Assembly (NCBI RefSeq): GCF_003812745.1
Contig: NZ_CP033831.1
Coordinates: 930,001-994,000, forward strand
DNA: 64,000 nt
Source of the DNA: Serratia sp. FDAARGOS_506
GTDB lineage: Bacteria > Pseudomonadota > Gammaproteobacteria > Enterobacterales > Enterobacteriaceae
Reading direction: 5' to 3'
The notes beneath the pieces were generated by a model. It did not search any database. It was not told where the DNA came from and worked only from the letters and a program-made list of their open reading frames with translations. Shown here one piece after another: positions 15,496 through 25,121 of this stretch. The translations under genes were made by a program, and so were the position numbers. Positions within the stretch are counted from its first letter, which is position 1; each line of letters begins with the position of its first letter.

Positions 15496-16946
15496 ACTTC
15501 AGCCTTCTTTGCGTTGAAAATAGGGTTGTTGAACACGATCTTGCTGATATCCCGCGTGATGGACTCCATCGCCGAGGTGTAAAAAAGATCGCCCTTGGCG
15601 GGCGCGCCGAGCGAGTAGAGATGCTGCTCACGGCCGCGCCGGTCGGCAATTTTCAGCGTGTGCGGGTTGCACTTTACGCCGCCGAACAGGTTCTCTTGCA
15701 CCAACCCGTCTTGCAGCAGCTGCTGGCTCAGGCGATTGGGCGGCAGTTGATAGGAAGGCGTGGTGCAGTTGAACAGATACTGCGCGTGCACCGGCGCCTC
15801 ATGGCAACGAAGAGTAAACCCGTCTGTTCCCTTGCTGACATCCGCCAGGCCGCCGCAGGCGCGCAGGCGTTGGCTCTCCAGCGCCGCCACGATCTTGTTG
15901 GCGTTTTTGATCGGCATGGCGTGCCGATTGCGCATCCAGGAGGAGTTGTAAAAGCGCATGAAGACCTGCCGGTTGTTGGCATCCATCTTGACCCAGGCGG
16001 CGCACACCGCCGGGTGGATCGCCGCCAGATAGCTGCAGATATGCTCCCGGGCAAAACGCGCGCGATCGAGGCTGTCCGCCAGATCGCGGTAGCAATCACG
16101 CCTTTCCCCCAACGCCGAGAGCACCGTCAACCGCTCCGGCCCCGGATAGTGGCGCGCCAACGCGGCGTTGATCGCATGCACCAGCTGATGCGCGTCAATG
16201 AAATCGTTGCCGGCGACAAAGCGCCGCACCCCCTCCACAAACGCTTCCGGCGGCGGGCGCATCAGCGCCGGCTGCACGCTGGGGAACAGGCCCGAGCGTG
16301 ACACAGCACAGATGTCGGTCGCTCCCAGACGCTCCATCAGTTCAACGATGGCGTCGATCGCCGTCAGGCTGCAGCCAATCACGCCGATGGTCGAATAAGG
16401 GTTGATCGGCGGCAGATCCTGGTGGGCCTGATAAGCGATCACCCCGTCTACCGGATAGAGACATGCCGGCGGGTTGTGCCCTGAGCACAGCACCAGCGCG
16501 TTCATCTGCTCGGCGCTGCCGCAGGCGGTGGTCAGCCGATAGCCGGCCTCGTGCGGCGCGATGGCATTCACTTCGGCGGTCACGAAATTCAGCGTCACGT
16601 TACTGCCCGCCGCCATATACATCGTCATGTCGCGAATAAAATCGAGATATTCCCGATACAGCCAGCGTGGCGGATAACGATCCCGGCAAAACTGCGGGAA
16701 ATGCATGGCGATCCAATCAACAAAGTGCGCATCGTCAAAAATATCCGCCGACATGTTTTCCGGCGCCATATTTAATATATGGCTGTCAAAATCGCTGCTG
16801 TATGCCATACCGCCCTTGAAGCCCTGTTTGTCGAAAACTTTCAGGGAAAGCGGCCTTTTGCAATGATTAACCGACTTATTTTTTATAAAGTTATACGCAA
16901 AAGAGATCCCGGCGGCTCCGCCGCCAATCACACCGAACTTATACAT
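15492..16946 (-). CDS. FAD/NAD(P)-binding protein, putative N-oxygenase/oxidoreductase
   Basis: A 484-residue protein with an N-terminal FAD-binding motif GVIGGGAAGISFAYNF and a second dinucleotide motif at GVIGCSLTAIDAIVELM. This is the layout of the FAD-NAD(P)-binding family that includes HydB-like and siderophore N-hydroxylase-like proteins. First of three overlapping genes with the formyltransferase and the permease. An oxygenase acting with a formyltransferase resembles the way hydroxamate groups are made in some siderophores, but no peptide synthetase is near. Exact reaction unknown. Confidence 0.8.
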   Translation of the reverse strand: MYKFGVIGGGAAGISFAYNFIKNKSVNHCKRPLSLKVFDKQGFKGGMAYSSDFDSHILNMAPENMSADIFDDAHFVDWIAMHFPQFCRDRYPPRWLYREYLDFIRDMTMYMAAGSNVTLNFVTAEVNAIAPHEAGYRLTTACGSAEQMNALVLCSGHNPPACLYPVDGVIAYQAHQDLPPINPYSTIGVIGCSLTAIDAIVELMERLGATDICAVSRSGLFPSVQPALMRPPPEAFVEGVRRFVAGNDFIDAHQLVHAINAALARHYPGPERLTVLSALGERRDCYRDLADSLDRARFAREHICSYLAAIHPAVCAAWVKMDANNRQVFMRFYNSSWMRNRHAMPIKNANKIVAALESQRLRACGGLADVSKGTDGFTLRCHEAPVHAQYLFNCTTPSYQLPPNRLSQQLLQDGLVQENLFGGVKCNPHTLKIADRRGREQHLYSLGAPAKGDLFYTSAMESITRDISKIVFNNPIFNAKKAEV

Positions 16947-17229
16947 GAAATATCACCTTATAGTCATTGAACTGCGCTAAGAACTATTGCTTCAGGTGTT
17001 GGAATAAAATGACGCCTTATTCCTTATTAACTTCTTGTATTGAGAGAACGAGAACATTCGTCCCACCCCGGTGTGAAAACTTGCACGGGCGACCTGACCG
17101 ATAAAATAGCGGCGCCCCGAACAAGCGTTATTTTTCTGCCCTGATAGTAGGGCGACGGCCACTGGCTTGCTTTATATGAAGGGCCAACTATCATTGCGTT
17201 TCGGCCAATCTGCCCGCCAAAGGGGATAC

Positions 17230-18012
17230 ATGCGTAACGTCCGCATTGATGACATCGACCACGTAGCACGCGCGGTGATCGCCATCGGCACCGACTACCC
17301 ACCGGGGCATCTGCTGCCGATGCACAGTCACCGGCGCGCGCAGTTGTTGTACGGCGCCACCGGCGTCATGCATGTTTTTACACAGCAAGGCAATTGGGTC
17401 GTTCCACCGCAGCACGCGGTGTGGCTGCCGCCGCAGATGCCGCACGCGGTGAGGATGGTCGGCGTCACCACCCGCAGCCTGTACCTCGAACCGGGTGCGT
17501 TGCCCGCCGAACAGCCGCAGGTATGCCAGGTGGTCAGCGTCACCCCGTTGATGCGCCAGCTGTTGATGGCGGCGGTGGATATGCCGTTGGAGTACGAGCG
17601 AGAGGGGCGCGACGGGGCGTTGGCGGCGCTGCTGCTGCACGAGCTGGCCCGGCTGCAACCTTTGCCGTTGCACATTCCGCTGCCCGCCGATCCTCGGCTG
17701 GGCGAACTGTGCCGCGCCTTTTTGCAGCACCCCGATGCCCATGACTCCGCGCAGCAGTGGGCCCCTCGTCTGTACATGAGCATTCGCACCTTCAGCCGCT
17801 TCTTTCGCGCGCAGACCGGCATGCCTTTTTCGCAATGGCGCCAGCGCGCCTGCGTGGTGTTGGCGTTGGCGCTGCTGGCCGAAGGGCGCAGCATAACGCA
17901 GGTGGCGATGGAAATGGGATATGACAGCAGTGCGGCGTTTTCAACCATGTTTCGCCGCGTGCTTGGGCAGGCGCCCTCCTCCTATCTGACGGAAGACGGG
18001 CGCGACGGTTGA
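17230..18012 (+). CDS. AraC-family regulator with N-terminal cupin domain
   Basis: A 260-residue protein. The cupin-like domain occupies about residues 10-110 (GHLLPMHSHRRAQLLY, VVPPQHAVWLPPQMPH), and the AraC HTH pair is C-terminal (MSIRTFSRFFRAQTGMPFSQW and ITQVAMEMGYDSSAAFSTMF). It resembles the NimR (YeaM) group. ATG 17230 is chosen because AGGGGA precedes it by four bases; the in-frame ATG at 17167 has no ribosome site. It is divergent from the FAD/formyltransferase operon, with a 283-bp gap, and may control it. Its end is 4 bp from the convergent cybC stop. Confidence 0.85.
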   Translation: MRNVRIDDIDHVARAVIAIGTDYPPGHLLPMHSHRRAQLLYGATGVMHVFTQQGNWVVPPQHAVWLPPQMPHAVRMVGVTTRSLYLEPGALPAEQPQVCQVVSVTPLMRQLLMAAVDMPLEYEREGRDGALAALLLHELARLQPLPLHIPLPADPRLGELCRAFLQHPDAHDSAQQWAPRLYMSIRTFSRFFRAQTGMPFSQWRQRACVVLALALLAEGRSITQVAMEMGYDSSAAFSTMFRRVLGQAPSSYLTEDGRDG

Positions 18013-18016
18013 CGGG

Positions 18017-18403
18017 TTAGCGGAATTTCTTGTGGTTGGCGTCGCGGGTCTGTTTGAACCCCTGCGCCAGCTGCTTCGCTTCGGCGACTTTGCCCTGATT
18101 GGCCAGCGCCAGCACCTGATCGATCTGACCGATCAGGGTATCCAGCCCATGGCGGAAATCTTTCATCTCCGGGCTGTCGGCGGCTTTGCTCTCCAGCTTC
18201 GGCGGAGTGCCCTGTTTGGCGTCCTGCGCGGCGGCGCGCATGTTTTGCAGGCTCTGTTTGAGGGTAGCGGCGGAGTCGGTATTCAGCACCGTTTTGTAGT
18301 TTTCCGCCAGAGTATCCATATCGTCGCCCAGATCGGCGGCGGCCGCCAGCGAACTGGCCGCCAGCAGCGACAACGCCGCCAGCGCTTTCAGGGTATTCTG
18401 CAT
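18017..18403 (-). CDS. cybC: Soluble cytochrome b562
   Basis: A 128-residue periplasmic four-helix-bundle haem protein. A signal peptide (MQNTLKALAALSLLAASSLA, cleavage after AAA) precedes ADLGDDMDTL, whose Met is the first axial haem ligand. The second ligand is the His in TRDANHKKFR at the C-terminus, and TPPKLESKAADSPEMKDFRHG is diagnostic. An electron carrier of uncertain physiological role. It has its own short upstream region ending at 18541. Confidence 0.95.
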   Translation of the reverse strand: MQNTLKALAALSLLAASSLAAAADLGDDMDTLAENYKTVLNTDSAATLKQSLQNMRAAAQDAKQGTPPKLESKAADSPEMKDFRHGLDTLIGQIDQVLALANQGKVAEAKQLAQGFKQTRDANHKKFR

Positions 18404-18541
18404 GTTTGCTCACCTTCCAGTTATTGTTTTAGTTAACCCACCGTTACCTTAGGCAAGGCCGGGCAAAATCGAAACCGGAGATTTGTAAGCAAGGTTGAGG
18501 CGGGATAACGCGCGGCCGACAGGCGCCGGCCGCGCAGCGGA

Positions 18542-19882
18542 TCACTGGCCGGCGATCTTCATTTCCGGCAGCAGTACCGAACCGCACTGGATATTGCTGC
18601 GAGTTTCGATATCGCTGCCGACGCTGACGATGTTGCGCAGCATGTCTTTCAGGTTGCCGGCGATGGTGATCTCGCTGACCGGATATTGGATCTCGCCGTT
18701 TTCCACCCAGAAGCCGGCGGCGCCGCGCGAGTAATCGCCGGTAACGCCGCTCACGCCCTGGCCCATCAGCTCGGTAACCACCAGGCCGGTGCCAAGCTGT
18801 TTCAACATGCCGGCGAAGTCCGCGCCCTGCCCGGCAATACGCCAGTTATGGATGCCGCCGGCATGGCCGGTGCTGTGCAGGCCCAGCTTGCGCGCCGAGT
18901 AGCTGGTCATCAGCCAGGTTTGCAGCACGCCGTCCTTGACGATATCGCGCCGCTGGGTGCGCACGCCCTCACTGTCGAACGGCGTTGACGCCAGCCCTTT
19001 CAGCAGGTGCGGATGCTCCTCGAGGGTCAGCCACGCCGGCAGGATCTGCTTACCGAGCGAGTCCAGCAGGAAGGTCGATTTGCGGTAAACGCTGCTGCCG
19101 CTGATGGCGCCCACCAGATGGCCGAACAGCCCGGTGGCCACCTCGGAGGCAAACAGCACCGGCGCCTTCATGGTCGACAGTTTGCGCGGCGCGAGGCGCG
19201 CCAGCGTGCGGCGGGCGCACTCCTGTCCCACCCACTCCGGGCTTTGCAGATCGCCCATCGCGCGGCCGATGGTGTAAGCGTAATCTCGCTCCATATCGCC
19301 GTCCTGCTCCGCAATGACGCAGCTGGACAGCGAGTGGCGGCTGGAACAGTAGCTTTGCAACATGCCGTGGCTGTTGCCGAACACCTTGATGCCATAGTGG
19401 CTGTTGAAGCTGCCGCCTTCGGTGTTGGTGATGCGCTTGTCCGCCGACAGCGAGGCCTGCTCGGCACGCGCCGCCAGCTCGATGCCGCGTTCGGCGTCCA
19501 GTTCGATCGGGTGGAACAGATCGAGATCCGGCGCCTCGAACGCCAGCAGATCTTTCTCCGCCGGGCCGGCGTAAGGATCTTCAGAGGTGTAGCGCGCGAT
19601 ATCCAACGCCGCCTGCACGGTGCGGGCGATGGCGTCCGGGCTGAGATCGGTGGAAGAGGCGCTGCCTTTGCGCTGACGGTGATACACGGTGATGCCCAGC
19701 GCGCCATCGCTGTTGAACTCGACGTTTTCCACCTCGCCGAAGCGGGTACTGACGCTGATGCCGGTCGATTTGGTGACCGCGACTTCCGCCGCGTCGGAAC
19801 CGGCGCGGGCCAGCTCCAGCGCCTGAGAGACGGCCTGTTCCAGCGCCTTGCGCTGTTCTGCAACTTGAGTGACTACTTTCAT
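18542..19882 (-). CDS. pmbA: Metalloprotease subunit PmbA/TldE
   Basis: A 446-residue protein nearly identical in layout to E. coli PmbA (TldE), with blocks such as [32 protein letters not shown] and [20 protein letters not shown]. TldE lacks its own zinc motif and forms the TldD/TldE protease, which degrades the CcdA antitoxin and matures microcin B17. The start is ATG 19882 ([14 protein letters not shown]); an upstream in-frame start at 20014 adds 44 residues absent from orthologues. The partner tldD is at 43347, separated by the accessory block. Divergent from darP. Confidence 0.95.
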   Translation of the reverse strand: MKVVTQVAEQRKALEQAVSQALELARAGSDAAEVAVTKSTGISVSTRFGEVENVEFNSDGALGITVYHRQRKGSASSTDLSPDAIARTVQAALDIARYTSEDPYAGPAEKDLLAFEAPDLDLFHPIELDAERGIELAARAEQASLSADKRITNTEGGSFNSHYGIKVFGNSHGMLQSYCSSRHSLSSCVIAEQDGDMERDYAYTIGRAMGDLQSPEWVGQECARRTLARLAPRKLSTMKAPVLFASEVATGLFGHLVGAISGSSVYRKSTFLLDSLGKQILPAWLTLEEHPHLLKGLASTPFDSEGVRTQRRDIVKDGVLQTWLMTSYSARKLGLHSTGHAGGIHNWRIAGQGADFAGMLKQLGTGLVVTELMGQGVSGVTGDYSRGAAGFWVENGEIQYPVSEITIAGNLKDMLRNIVSVGSDIETRSNIQCGSVLLPEMKIAGQ

Positions 19883-20061
19883 CAATCTGCCATAATTAAT
19901 CAGAAAATCGTTGAGAAAAGTGCCGGAGCGGCGTAGTTGTGCACGCGGGGCGGCGCGCAAAAATCCTGAGATCTCTGCCGTTGAGTCTAACAGGAACCGC
20001 GTTGAATTTCGCATAAAGCCGGCAACCTGTTAGGATTAGCCTCTTTTTAACGGAGCCTACC

Positions 20062-20610
20062 ATGAACAAACAGCCTGAAGACTGGCTCGACGATGTCCCG
20101 GAGAATGAAAACGAGGACGATGACGAGATTATCTGGGTCAGTAAAAGTGAGATTAAACGTGATGCCGAAGCGCTGAAAGACCTGGGGGCCGAAATGGTCG
20201 ATCTGGGCAAAAACGCGCTGGACCGCATTCCGTTGGACGAAGATTTGCGTGCCGCCATCGAGCTGGCGCAGAAGATCAAAAAAGAGGGCCGTCGCCGTCA
20301 GCTACAGCTGATCGGAAAAATGCTGCGCGCCCGCGATATCGAGCCGATCCAGACCGCGCTCGACAAGCTGAAAAACCGCCACAACCAGCAGGTTTCGCTG
20401 TTCCATAAACTGGAAGCGCTGCGCGACCGCCTGGTGGAAGAAGGCGATGACGTCATTCCGTCAATCCTGGATCTGTACCCTGCCGCCGATCGCCAACAGC
20501 TGCGTTCACTGGTGCGCAACGCGCAGAAAGAGAAGGCCGCCAATAAGCCGCCTAAGGCTTACCGCCAGATCTTCCAATACCTGCGCGAGCTGGCCGAAGC
20601 GGCTGACTAA
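20062..20610 (+). CDS. darP: Dual-action ribosomal maturation protein DarP (YjgA)
   Basis: A 182-residue acidic-then-helical protein beginning [17 protein letters not shown] and ending in [16 protein letters not shown], matching YjgA/DarP. It binds late 50S precursors and aids maturation of the peptidyl transferase centre. GGAG lies upstream of ATG 20062. It is divergent from pmbA, the usual enterobacterial pairing. The hairpin at 20627-20647 follows and also covers the end of the convergent barstar gene. Confidence 0.95.
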   Translation: MNKQPEDWLDDVPENENEDDDEIIWVSKSEIKRDAEALKDLGAEMVDLGKNALDRIPLDEDLRAAIELAQKIKKEGRRRQLQLIGKMLRARDIEPIQTALDKLKNRHNQQVSLFHKLEALRDRLVEEGDDVIPSILDLYPAADRQQLRSLVRNAQKEKAANKPPKAYRQIFQYLRELAEAAD

Positions 20611-20626
20611 GCGCCGCCGCCATCCC

Positions 20627-20647
20627 GGGATGAACCCGTTTCATCCC
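20627..20647. terminator. Bidirectional terminator between darP and barstar genes
   Basis: Arms GGGATGAA (20627-20634) and TTCATCCC (20640-20647) pair around CCCGT. The structure overlaps the barstar stop codon region. No long U-tract is present on either strand. Confidence 0.5.
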
Positions 20648-20940
20648 CGGTGATGTGCCGGTTCGCCGCTGCTTTCGCGGATATTGAAACGCAGGCTGCC
20701 TTCCAGCTCTTCTTCCGCCTCTTCAAACAGCAGAATGATCGCGCCGAAACGACGCTTGCTGCGGGCATTCAGGTGGGTGAATTCGATTTCCACCGGCAGG
20801 CCGATATCGCCGGTCACCACGTCCCACAGCGCGTCGAGGTTGGCGCCGAACCCCTCGTCCAGCGCAAACTTGTGCGCGAAATCGCGGTAGAAGGTCGGCA
20901 CATCCTGGATCTGTTCAAAATCAAACTCTACTTTTGCCAT
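20641..20940 (-). CDS. Barstar-family ribonuclease inhibitor
   Basis: A 99-residue protein of the barstar family. The region DFAHKFALDEGFGANLDALWDVVTGDI matches the barstar helix-loop that plugs the barnase active site. ATG 20940 is chosen over 21042, which would add 34 residues reading back into the ribonuclease gene. It lies 5 bp after the barnase homologue on the same strand, so toxin and immunity protein are co-transcribed. The C-terminal tail (GEPAHHRG) is specific to this copy. Confidence 0.9.
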   Translation of the reverse strand: MAKVEFDFEQIQDVPTFYRDFAHKFALDEGFGANLDALWDVVTGDIGLPVEIEFTHLNARSKRRFGAIILLFEEAEEELEGSLRFNIRESSGEPAHHRG

Positions 20941-20945
20941 CAAAC

Positions 20946-21413
20946 TCACTCCACACGAATGAAGTTTTTGTAATGGTCGCGCGTGACGAAGATCAGACCG
21001 TCGCTCGAATACAGCAGGCGATCGGCGCCGCGCCGGCCACACTGGTAATTGATGTCCGCTTCGCGCCAGACCCGGCCGCCGGCGGTCGGCAATTGCCCTT
21101 CACGATTAGAGAATCGATCGCCGCCAATCGCCTTGCCCGGCAATACCGCACAGAGGTTGCCTGAACGCGGATCCCAGCCCTGCTCGCGCGCCTGCTTCTT
21201 GGTGACGTAATAATCCGGCAGCCGCTGATGCTGCTGCAGGTAACTCACCACCGTTTGCTGCTGCGTGAGCCGATCGATGCTCTGCTGCTGCCCCGCCGGC
21301 GCCGGCACCACCGCCGGGTTGCCGCCGAGCGCACGGTGCTCGTTGCCGCGCATCGCGCTGAAGACGGCGATGACCACGGCGATGACAATCGCCAACAGAA
21401 TCCGCTTGTTCAT
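20946..21413 (-). CDS. Barnase-type extracytoplasmic ribonuclease
   Basis: A 155-residue protein. Residues 1-20 form a hydrophobic signal or anchor (MNKRILLAIVIAVVIAVFSA), followed by a linker rich in Pro, Ala and Gln and then a clear barnase domain from about residue 55. The catalytic set is present: Glu118 in WREAD, an Arg in GRRGADR, and His147 in RDHYKNF, aligning with barnase E73, R83/R87 and H102. It would be exported or membrane-tethered and degrade RNA, with the barstar next door protecting the cytoplasm. Two extra Cys (88 and 125) absent from barnase could form a disulfide. Confidence 0.92.
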   Translation of the reverse strand: MNKRILLAIVIAVVIAVFSAMRGNEHRALGGNPAVVPAPAGQQQSIDRLTQQQTVVSYLQQHQRLPDYYVTKKQAREQGWDPRSGNLCAVLPGKAIGGDRFSNREGQLPTAGGRVWREADINYQCGRRGADRLLYSSDGLIFVTRDHYKNFIRVE

Positions 21414-21589
21414 GACATTCCCTGAAATTATGCCGCCGAAGGCGCCGCAGCTCCCCCAGGCTAGTTAGGTATATAGTCGACCTGGATGAAACTAAGATGA
21501 CCGGCACGTAACGTTTTCGCGGCGGCGAGGGTTTCATCCATTCATGACAATGATGCCACTTTCCAGCCGTTCTGGCACTCGGAGTCTCT

Positions 21590-21623
21590 CTGAAAACGGG
21601 CCGCCTCACATGAGACGGCCCGT
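21590..21623 (-). terminator. Terminator of aaeXAB
   Basis: On the minus strand the stem ACGGGCCG...CGGCCCGT, extended by CTC/GAG, is followed by TTTTC. It lies about 70 bp downstream of the aaeB stop. Confidence 0.7.
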
Positions 21624-21693
21624 CGTGCCGGGCACTGCTTTCAGTATAGTCAGGGAAGGCGCCGCACAACGCGGCGCAACAGGAGGGAACGCA

Positions 21694-23661
21694 TCAATCG
21701 ATCAAGGCATGACGATAACGATGCAGCATGTCGGCCAGGCGTTTCACCGGCCCGGTGACGCTGAGCGGCGCCTGATTGTCCACCAGCTTCTGCTGGTACT
21801 CGTTCATTTCACCCAGCAAGCGATCGTAGTAATAGGCACGCTTAACGTCGTTCTTGGCCGAGACCACGCGATCGGCGGTGCTGCGGATCTGGCGGTGAAA
21901 GGCCGACAGCTCTTCGCTGACCGGAATCTCCGCCCGCTGCATGCGCTGGTGGGCGATGATCAGGTTCAGCGCCAGACGGTACTTGGCGATGTCGTTCGGG
22001 AACATCATCAGCAGCTGGTTAAGCTGCTGATACAACGCAGGCAGGTGGTTCTGCCGACGGCGCGCCGCCTTGGTGGTCAACGCCGACACCGCGCTGCTGA
22101 CGAACTGGTTGAGCAACGTGCGGCCGGTACGTTCGCGCGAATTGTCGCGGATCAGCAGCAGCACCATCAGACCGACGCAGCTGCCGAGGAACTGGCCGAG
22201 CGCCCCGTCGAGAAACTGGGTGACGTTGAACTCCATCGGGTTGCTCAGCACCAGAATGTTGATGGTCCCCGCCAGCAGCCCCAGCGAACCGAGCCGCCGC
22301 TTCTGCACCTCGATACCGATGAAAAACGCCAGCAGGCCGAGGCTGAGGCACAACAGCAAAATGCTCTGCTGCGTCGCCGGCAGGATCACCATGAAGAACA
22401 GGGAACCGACCGGGATCGCCGCCAGCATGCCCAGCACGAAATCCATCGCCACCATGCGCGGCGCCGGGGTGCGCATCGCCAGCGAGGTGATCACCGCAAT
22501 GATCACCATAAAACCGCTGCCGGACGTCCAGCCGGTCCACAGCCACAGCAGGCTGCCGAACGCCGTCGCCACAAAGGTGCGCAGGCCGTTGATCATCGCG
22601 TGGTGCCCTTCCGCCGAGGTCGGCTTGACCACGGTTTCATTGCTCAACACGCCTTCTTCCACCGCGCTGATGCTGCCGTTGGTGTGTACGCCCTTCGACA
22701 GCAGCAGGTAGCGCGTCGCCGCGCCAACCCAGCCGGTGAGAGTCGGCAGCGTTTCATCGGAGCGATGCGTGGTCAGCACCTGGCGCAACAGCTTCATGCG
22801 CTTGTGGATCTCCTGCGGGGTTTCCGCCGGCACCATCAGCTGTTCCCGCAGGCTCGCTTGCAGCGCTTCCGGGTGATTCAGCAGGATCAGGTAGGTTTCG
22901 CAGGCCTGGGTGATCAACGTCAGCGACAGGGTATGCAGCGCCTTCACCCGACGGTTGACCTTCTGCCAGCGCGAGGACTCCATCATCAGGTTGTTGCGCA
23001 TGCCGTCCAGGGCCGTGGTGCTCTTCACCAAATTGCTCCAGGCGCGGTCGATGTCTTCTTTGTCGGCGTTGCTGATGCACATTTGCATCAGGCGATATTG
23101 ATCCACCAACAGCTGATCAACCGCCCGATCGATGTCCTGCTTGATCGAACGCGGCGAAAACAGCAGATCCGCCAATACGGCGCTGACGATCCCCAGCACG
23201 ATCTCGCTGCAACGCTCGATGGCAAACTGCGGCGCTTCCAGCAGATGGGCCTCGCTGGTGGCGACCGTCACGATGATGATCAGCGCGGTATAACCGGCCA
23301 AGCCCCAGGCATAGGAGTTCTCGACTTTGATCAGCGAAGAGAGCCAGGTGCAGAAACCGGCCCAGATGCAGCACAGCAGCAGCATCACCACCGGCGCGCG
23401 GGCGGTGGTGATGATAATGATCAGGCCGACGAAGCAGCCGATAAAGGTGCCGATGATGCGCAGCCAGCCGCGGTGGCGGATGGCGCCGGAGAAGGGTTCA
23501 CCGCCGGCGGCAAAGGCCGGGCCGGCGGCGACGATGGCGGCGGTCATCGCCGACCAGCGCGGGGTTTCCAGGTTGAGATGAAAACCGACGAACAGCGCAA
23601 ACACAATCGCGAAGCTGAGTTTGAAGGCAAATCTCAGCCGGATAAAGGTTGGGCTGTTCAT
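21694..23661 (-). CDS. aaeB: p-Hydroxybenzoic acid efflux pump subunit AaeB
   Basis: A 655-residue inner-membrane protein of the FUSC/AaeB family. Two clusters of membrane segments (residues about 10-170 and 365-500) are each followed by a cytosolic domain. It works with the adaptor AaeA to export aromatic carboxylic acids such as p-hydroxybenzoate. The start at 23661 shares its base with the end of aaeA (TAATG type). Sequence agrees with E. coli AaeB over the full length. Confidence 0.95.
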   Translation of the reverse strand: MNSPTFIRLRFAFKLSFAIVFALFVGFHLNLETPRWSAMTAAIVAAGPAFAAGGEPFSGAIRHRGWLRIIGTFIGCFVGLIIIITTARAPVVMLLLCCIWAGFCTWLSSLIKVENSYAWGLAGYTALIIIVTVATSEAHLLEAPQFAIERCSEIVLGIVSAVLADLLFSPRSIKQDIDRAVDQLLVDQYRLMQMCISNADKEDIDRAWSNLVKSTTALDGMRNNLMMESSRWQKVNRRVKALHTLSLTLITQACETYLILLNHPEALQASLREQLMVPAETPQEIHKRMKLLRQVLTTHRSDETLPTLTGWVGAATRYLLLSKGVHTNGSISAVEEGVLSNETVVKPTSAEGHHAMINGLRTFVATAFGSLLWLWTGWTSGSGFMVIIAVITSLAMRTPAPRMVAMDFVLGMLAAIPVGSLFFMVILPATQQSILLLCLSLGLLAFFIGIEVQKRRLGSLGLLAGTINILVLSNPMEFNVTQFLDGALGQFLGSCVGLMVLLLIRDNSRERTGRTLLNQFVSSAVSALTTKAARRRQNHLPALYQQLNQLLMMFPNDIAKYRLALNLIIAHQRMQRAEIPVSEELSAFHRQIRSTADRVVSAKNDVKRAYYYDRLLGEMNEYQQKLVDNQAPLSVTGPVKRLADMLHRYRHALID

Positions 23662-24596
23662 TAGCCGAACTCACGCAGCCGGTGCATCAGGCGCACAAAA
23701 GGCGAGCCGCTGTCGGCATTGCGATCGTTCTTGCCGACGATCACCACGGTGGCAGTGGTGCCGGCCGGGTACGGATGCTGTTGGTCCTTGGCGTCCAGCA
23801 GGATCTTCACCGGCACGCGCTGCGCCAGGCGCACCCACTCCAGGTTGCTGTCGATCGAGGCCAGCCCTTTGCTGTTGACCGTGCTGCTGCTGTTGTTCAC
23901 CGCCGCCGCCACGCTGTCGACAGTGCCGTGCATGATGCGGTTGCTGCCGAGCGGGGTAATCTCCGCGCGATCGCCCTTATTCAGGCCGTTCAGCTTGGTT
24001 TCTTCCAGATACGCCAGGATGTAGAAGGAGTCTTTTTTCACCAGCGCCACCGCCACCGACCCGCGAGTGATGTACTCGCCGGCATGTACGTTGAGGTTAG
24101 TGATCCAGCCATCGGACGGGGCGCGCACCGTGGTGCGCTCCAGATCCAGCTGCGCCAGTTCGCGCGCCGCCACGGCCTTCGCCAGCTGGTGTTGCACGGT
24201 CTGCAGCGAGTTGTTCGACTGGTCGATTTCTTCCTGCGACATCGCCTGCACGCCCAACTTCACGCGGCGGCCGGCCTCGCGCCGTTTTTCCGCTGCCAGC
24301 GTTTGATAGTAGGCGACATCTGCACTGGCTTCCGCCAGCGCCTGCTCATAGCGCGGCCTGTCGACCACGAACAGCACCTGGCCTTTCTTCACCAGCTGGT
24401 TGTCCACCACCGGCACTTCGGTCAGCAGGCCGCTGACGTCCGGCGCGATCGCCACCACGTCGGCGGTGAATTTGGCGTCACGCGTCCACGGCGACTCGGT
24501 GTAGAACACCCAAGCCTTGAATACGGCGGCGATACCCAGCAACACAAGAATCAAAGTGATCGCGATTCGGGTTATTTTTATCGAAAAATTTTTCAC
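23661..24596 (-). CDS. aaeA: p-Hydroxybenzoic acid efflux pump subunit AaeA (membrane fusion protein)
   Basis: A 311-residue HlyD/MFP-type adaptor: N-terminal membrane anchor ([20 protein letters not shown]), then [22 protein letters not shown], a coiled-coil hairpin around residues 90-150, and lipoyl and beta-barrel parts. The start is GTG 24596, preceded by GAGG at five bases; the TTG at 24611 would add five residues absent from orthologues. It follows aaeX after 7 bp. Confidence 0.94.
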   Translation of the reverse strand: MKNFSIKITRIAITLILVLLGIAAVFKAWVFYTESPWTRDAKFTADVVAIAPDVSGLLTEVPVVDNQLVKKGQVLFVVDRPRYEQALAEASADVAYYQTLAAEKRREAGRRVKLGVQAMSQEEIDQSNNSLQTVQHQLAKAVAARELAQLDLERTTVRAPSDGWITNLNVHAGEYITRGSVAVALVKKDSFYILAYLEETKLNGLNKGDRAEITPLGSNRIMHGTVDSVAAAVNNSSSTVNSKGLASIDSNLEWVRLAQRVPVKILLDAKDQQHPYPAGTTATVVIVGKNDRNADSGSPFVRLMHRLREFG

Positions 24597-24603
24597 AGCG
24601 ACC

Positions 24604-24807
24604 TCAAACAAAAAGACACGAAATCAGATAAAACAAGCAGCAATACAGCGCGGTGTTAAACAGCGCCGGATGCCAGACAAAATCGTAAATCCCCGTTGGC
24701 TGCAGCAGGCGGCGCAGGAGAAAAAACAGCGCCAGCGACACCAGCAGCTCAAAAAACACCGGCGGAAACGACAGTCCGAAGATGACCATAACCGGAAGCA
24801 AACTCAT
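24604..24807 (-). CDS. aaeX: AaeX small membrane protein
   Basis: A 67-residue protein with two membrane segments ([24 protein letters not shown] and [17 protein letters not shown]) around [13 protein letters not shown], matching E. coli AaeX. Its role in the Aae pump is not known. ATG 24807 is preferred to an in-frame start at 24846, which adds 13 polar residues. First gene of the aaeXAB operon. Confidence 0.93.
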   Translation of the reverse strand: MSLLPVMVIFGLSFPPVFFELLVSLALFFLLRRLLQPTGIYDFVWHPALFNTALYCCLFYLISCLFV

Positions 24808-24898
24808 CACTTTTTCCTTATTGTTCACTGCGCCGGGAAAAGACACATCTCGCCATTCACATTCTCTTTACATTCTAGCGTGCGCGCGCCACAAATCT

Positions 24899-24922
24899 TG
24901 ACCGGACAGCTTGTCCAGGTCA
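24899..24922. promoter_or_regulatory. Dyad in aaeX-aaeR intergenic region, candidate AaeR site
   Basis: The half-sites TGACCGGACA and TGTCCAGGTCA face each other with one inserted base, about 90 bp upstream of aaeX and 200 bp upstream of aaeR. Such a dyad is what a LysR-type activator would use. Assignment to AaeR is inferred. Confidence 0.45.
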
Positions 24923-25087
24923 CGAACCCGAAAAAAGGTTAAACTTTGGGGCAGACATCCACGACAGGGATTGCGAGGGTGCCGGAGGAGCGGCAGGATT
25001 GCGGCGCCGCTCGCTCTCGCACGTTGGTAAGGTCTATTAACCCGACCACGTTATATTAGCCTGCTTACTATCAAGGCATCAACAATC

Positions 25088-25103
25088 TGTGATCTAAATC
25101 ACT
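25088..25103. promoter_or_regulatory. CRP-type binding site before aaeR
   Basis: TGTGATCTAAATCACT matches nine of ten half-site positions of TGTGA-N6-TCACA. It lies 19-34 bp before the aaeR start codon, downstream of a plausible -10 TACTAT, so bound cAMP-CRP would more likely hinder aaeR than activate it. Confidence 0.6.
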
Positions 25104-25121
25104 TTTAAGCCAGAGTGAATA

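Noticed and set aside
21544-23664. 706-codon plus-strand open frame opposite aaeB
   Set aside because: Composition (Gln, Arg, His, Ala runs) is that of an antisense shadow; aaeB matches its family over its full length.
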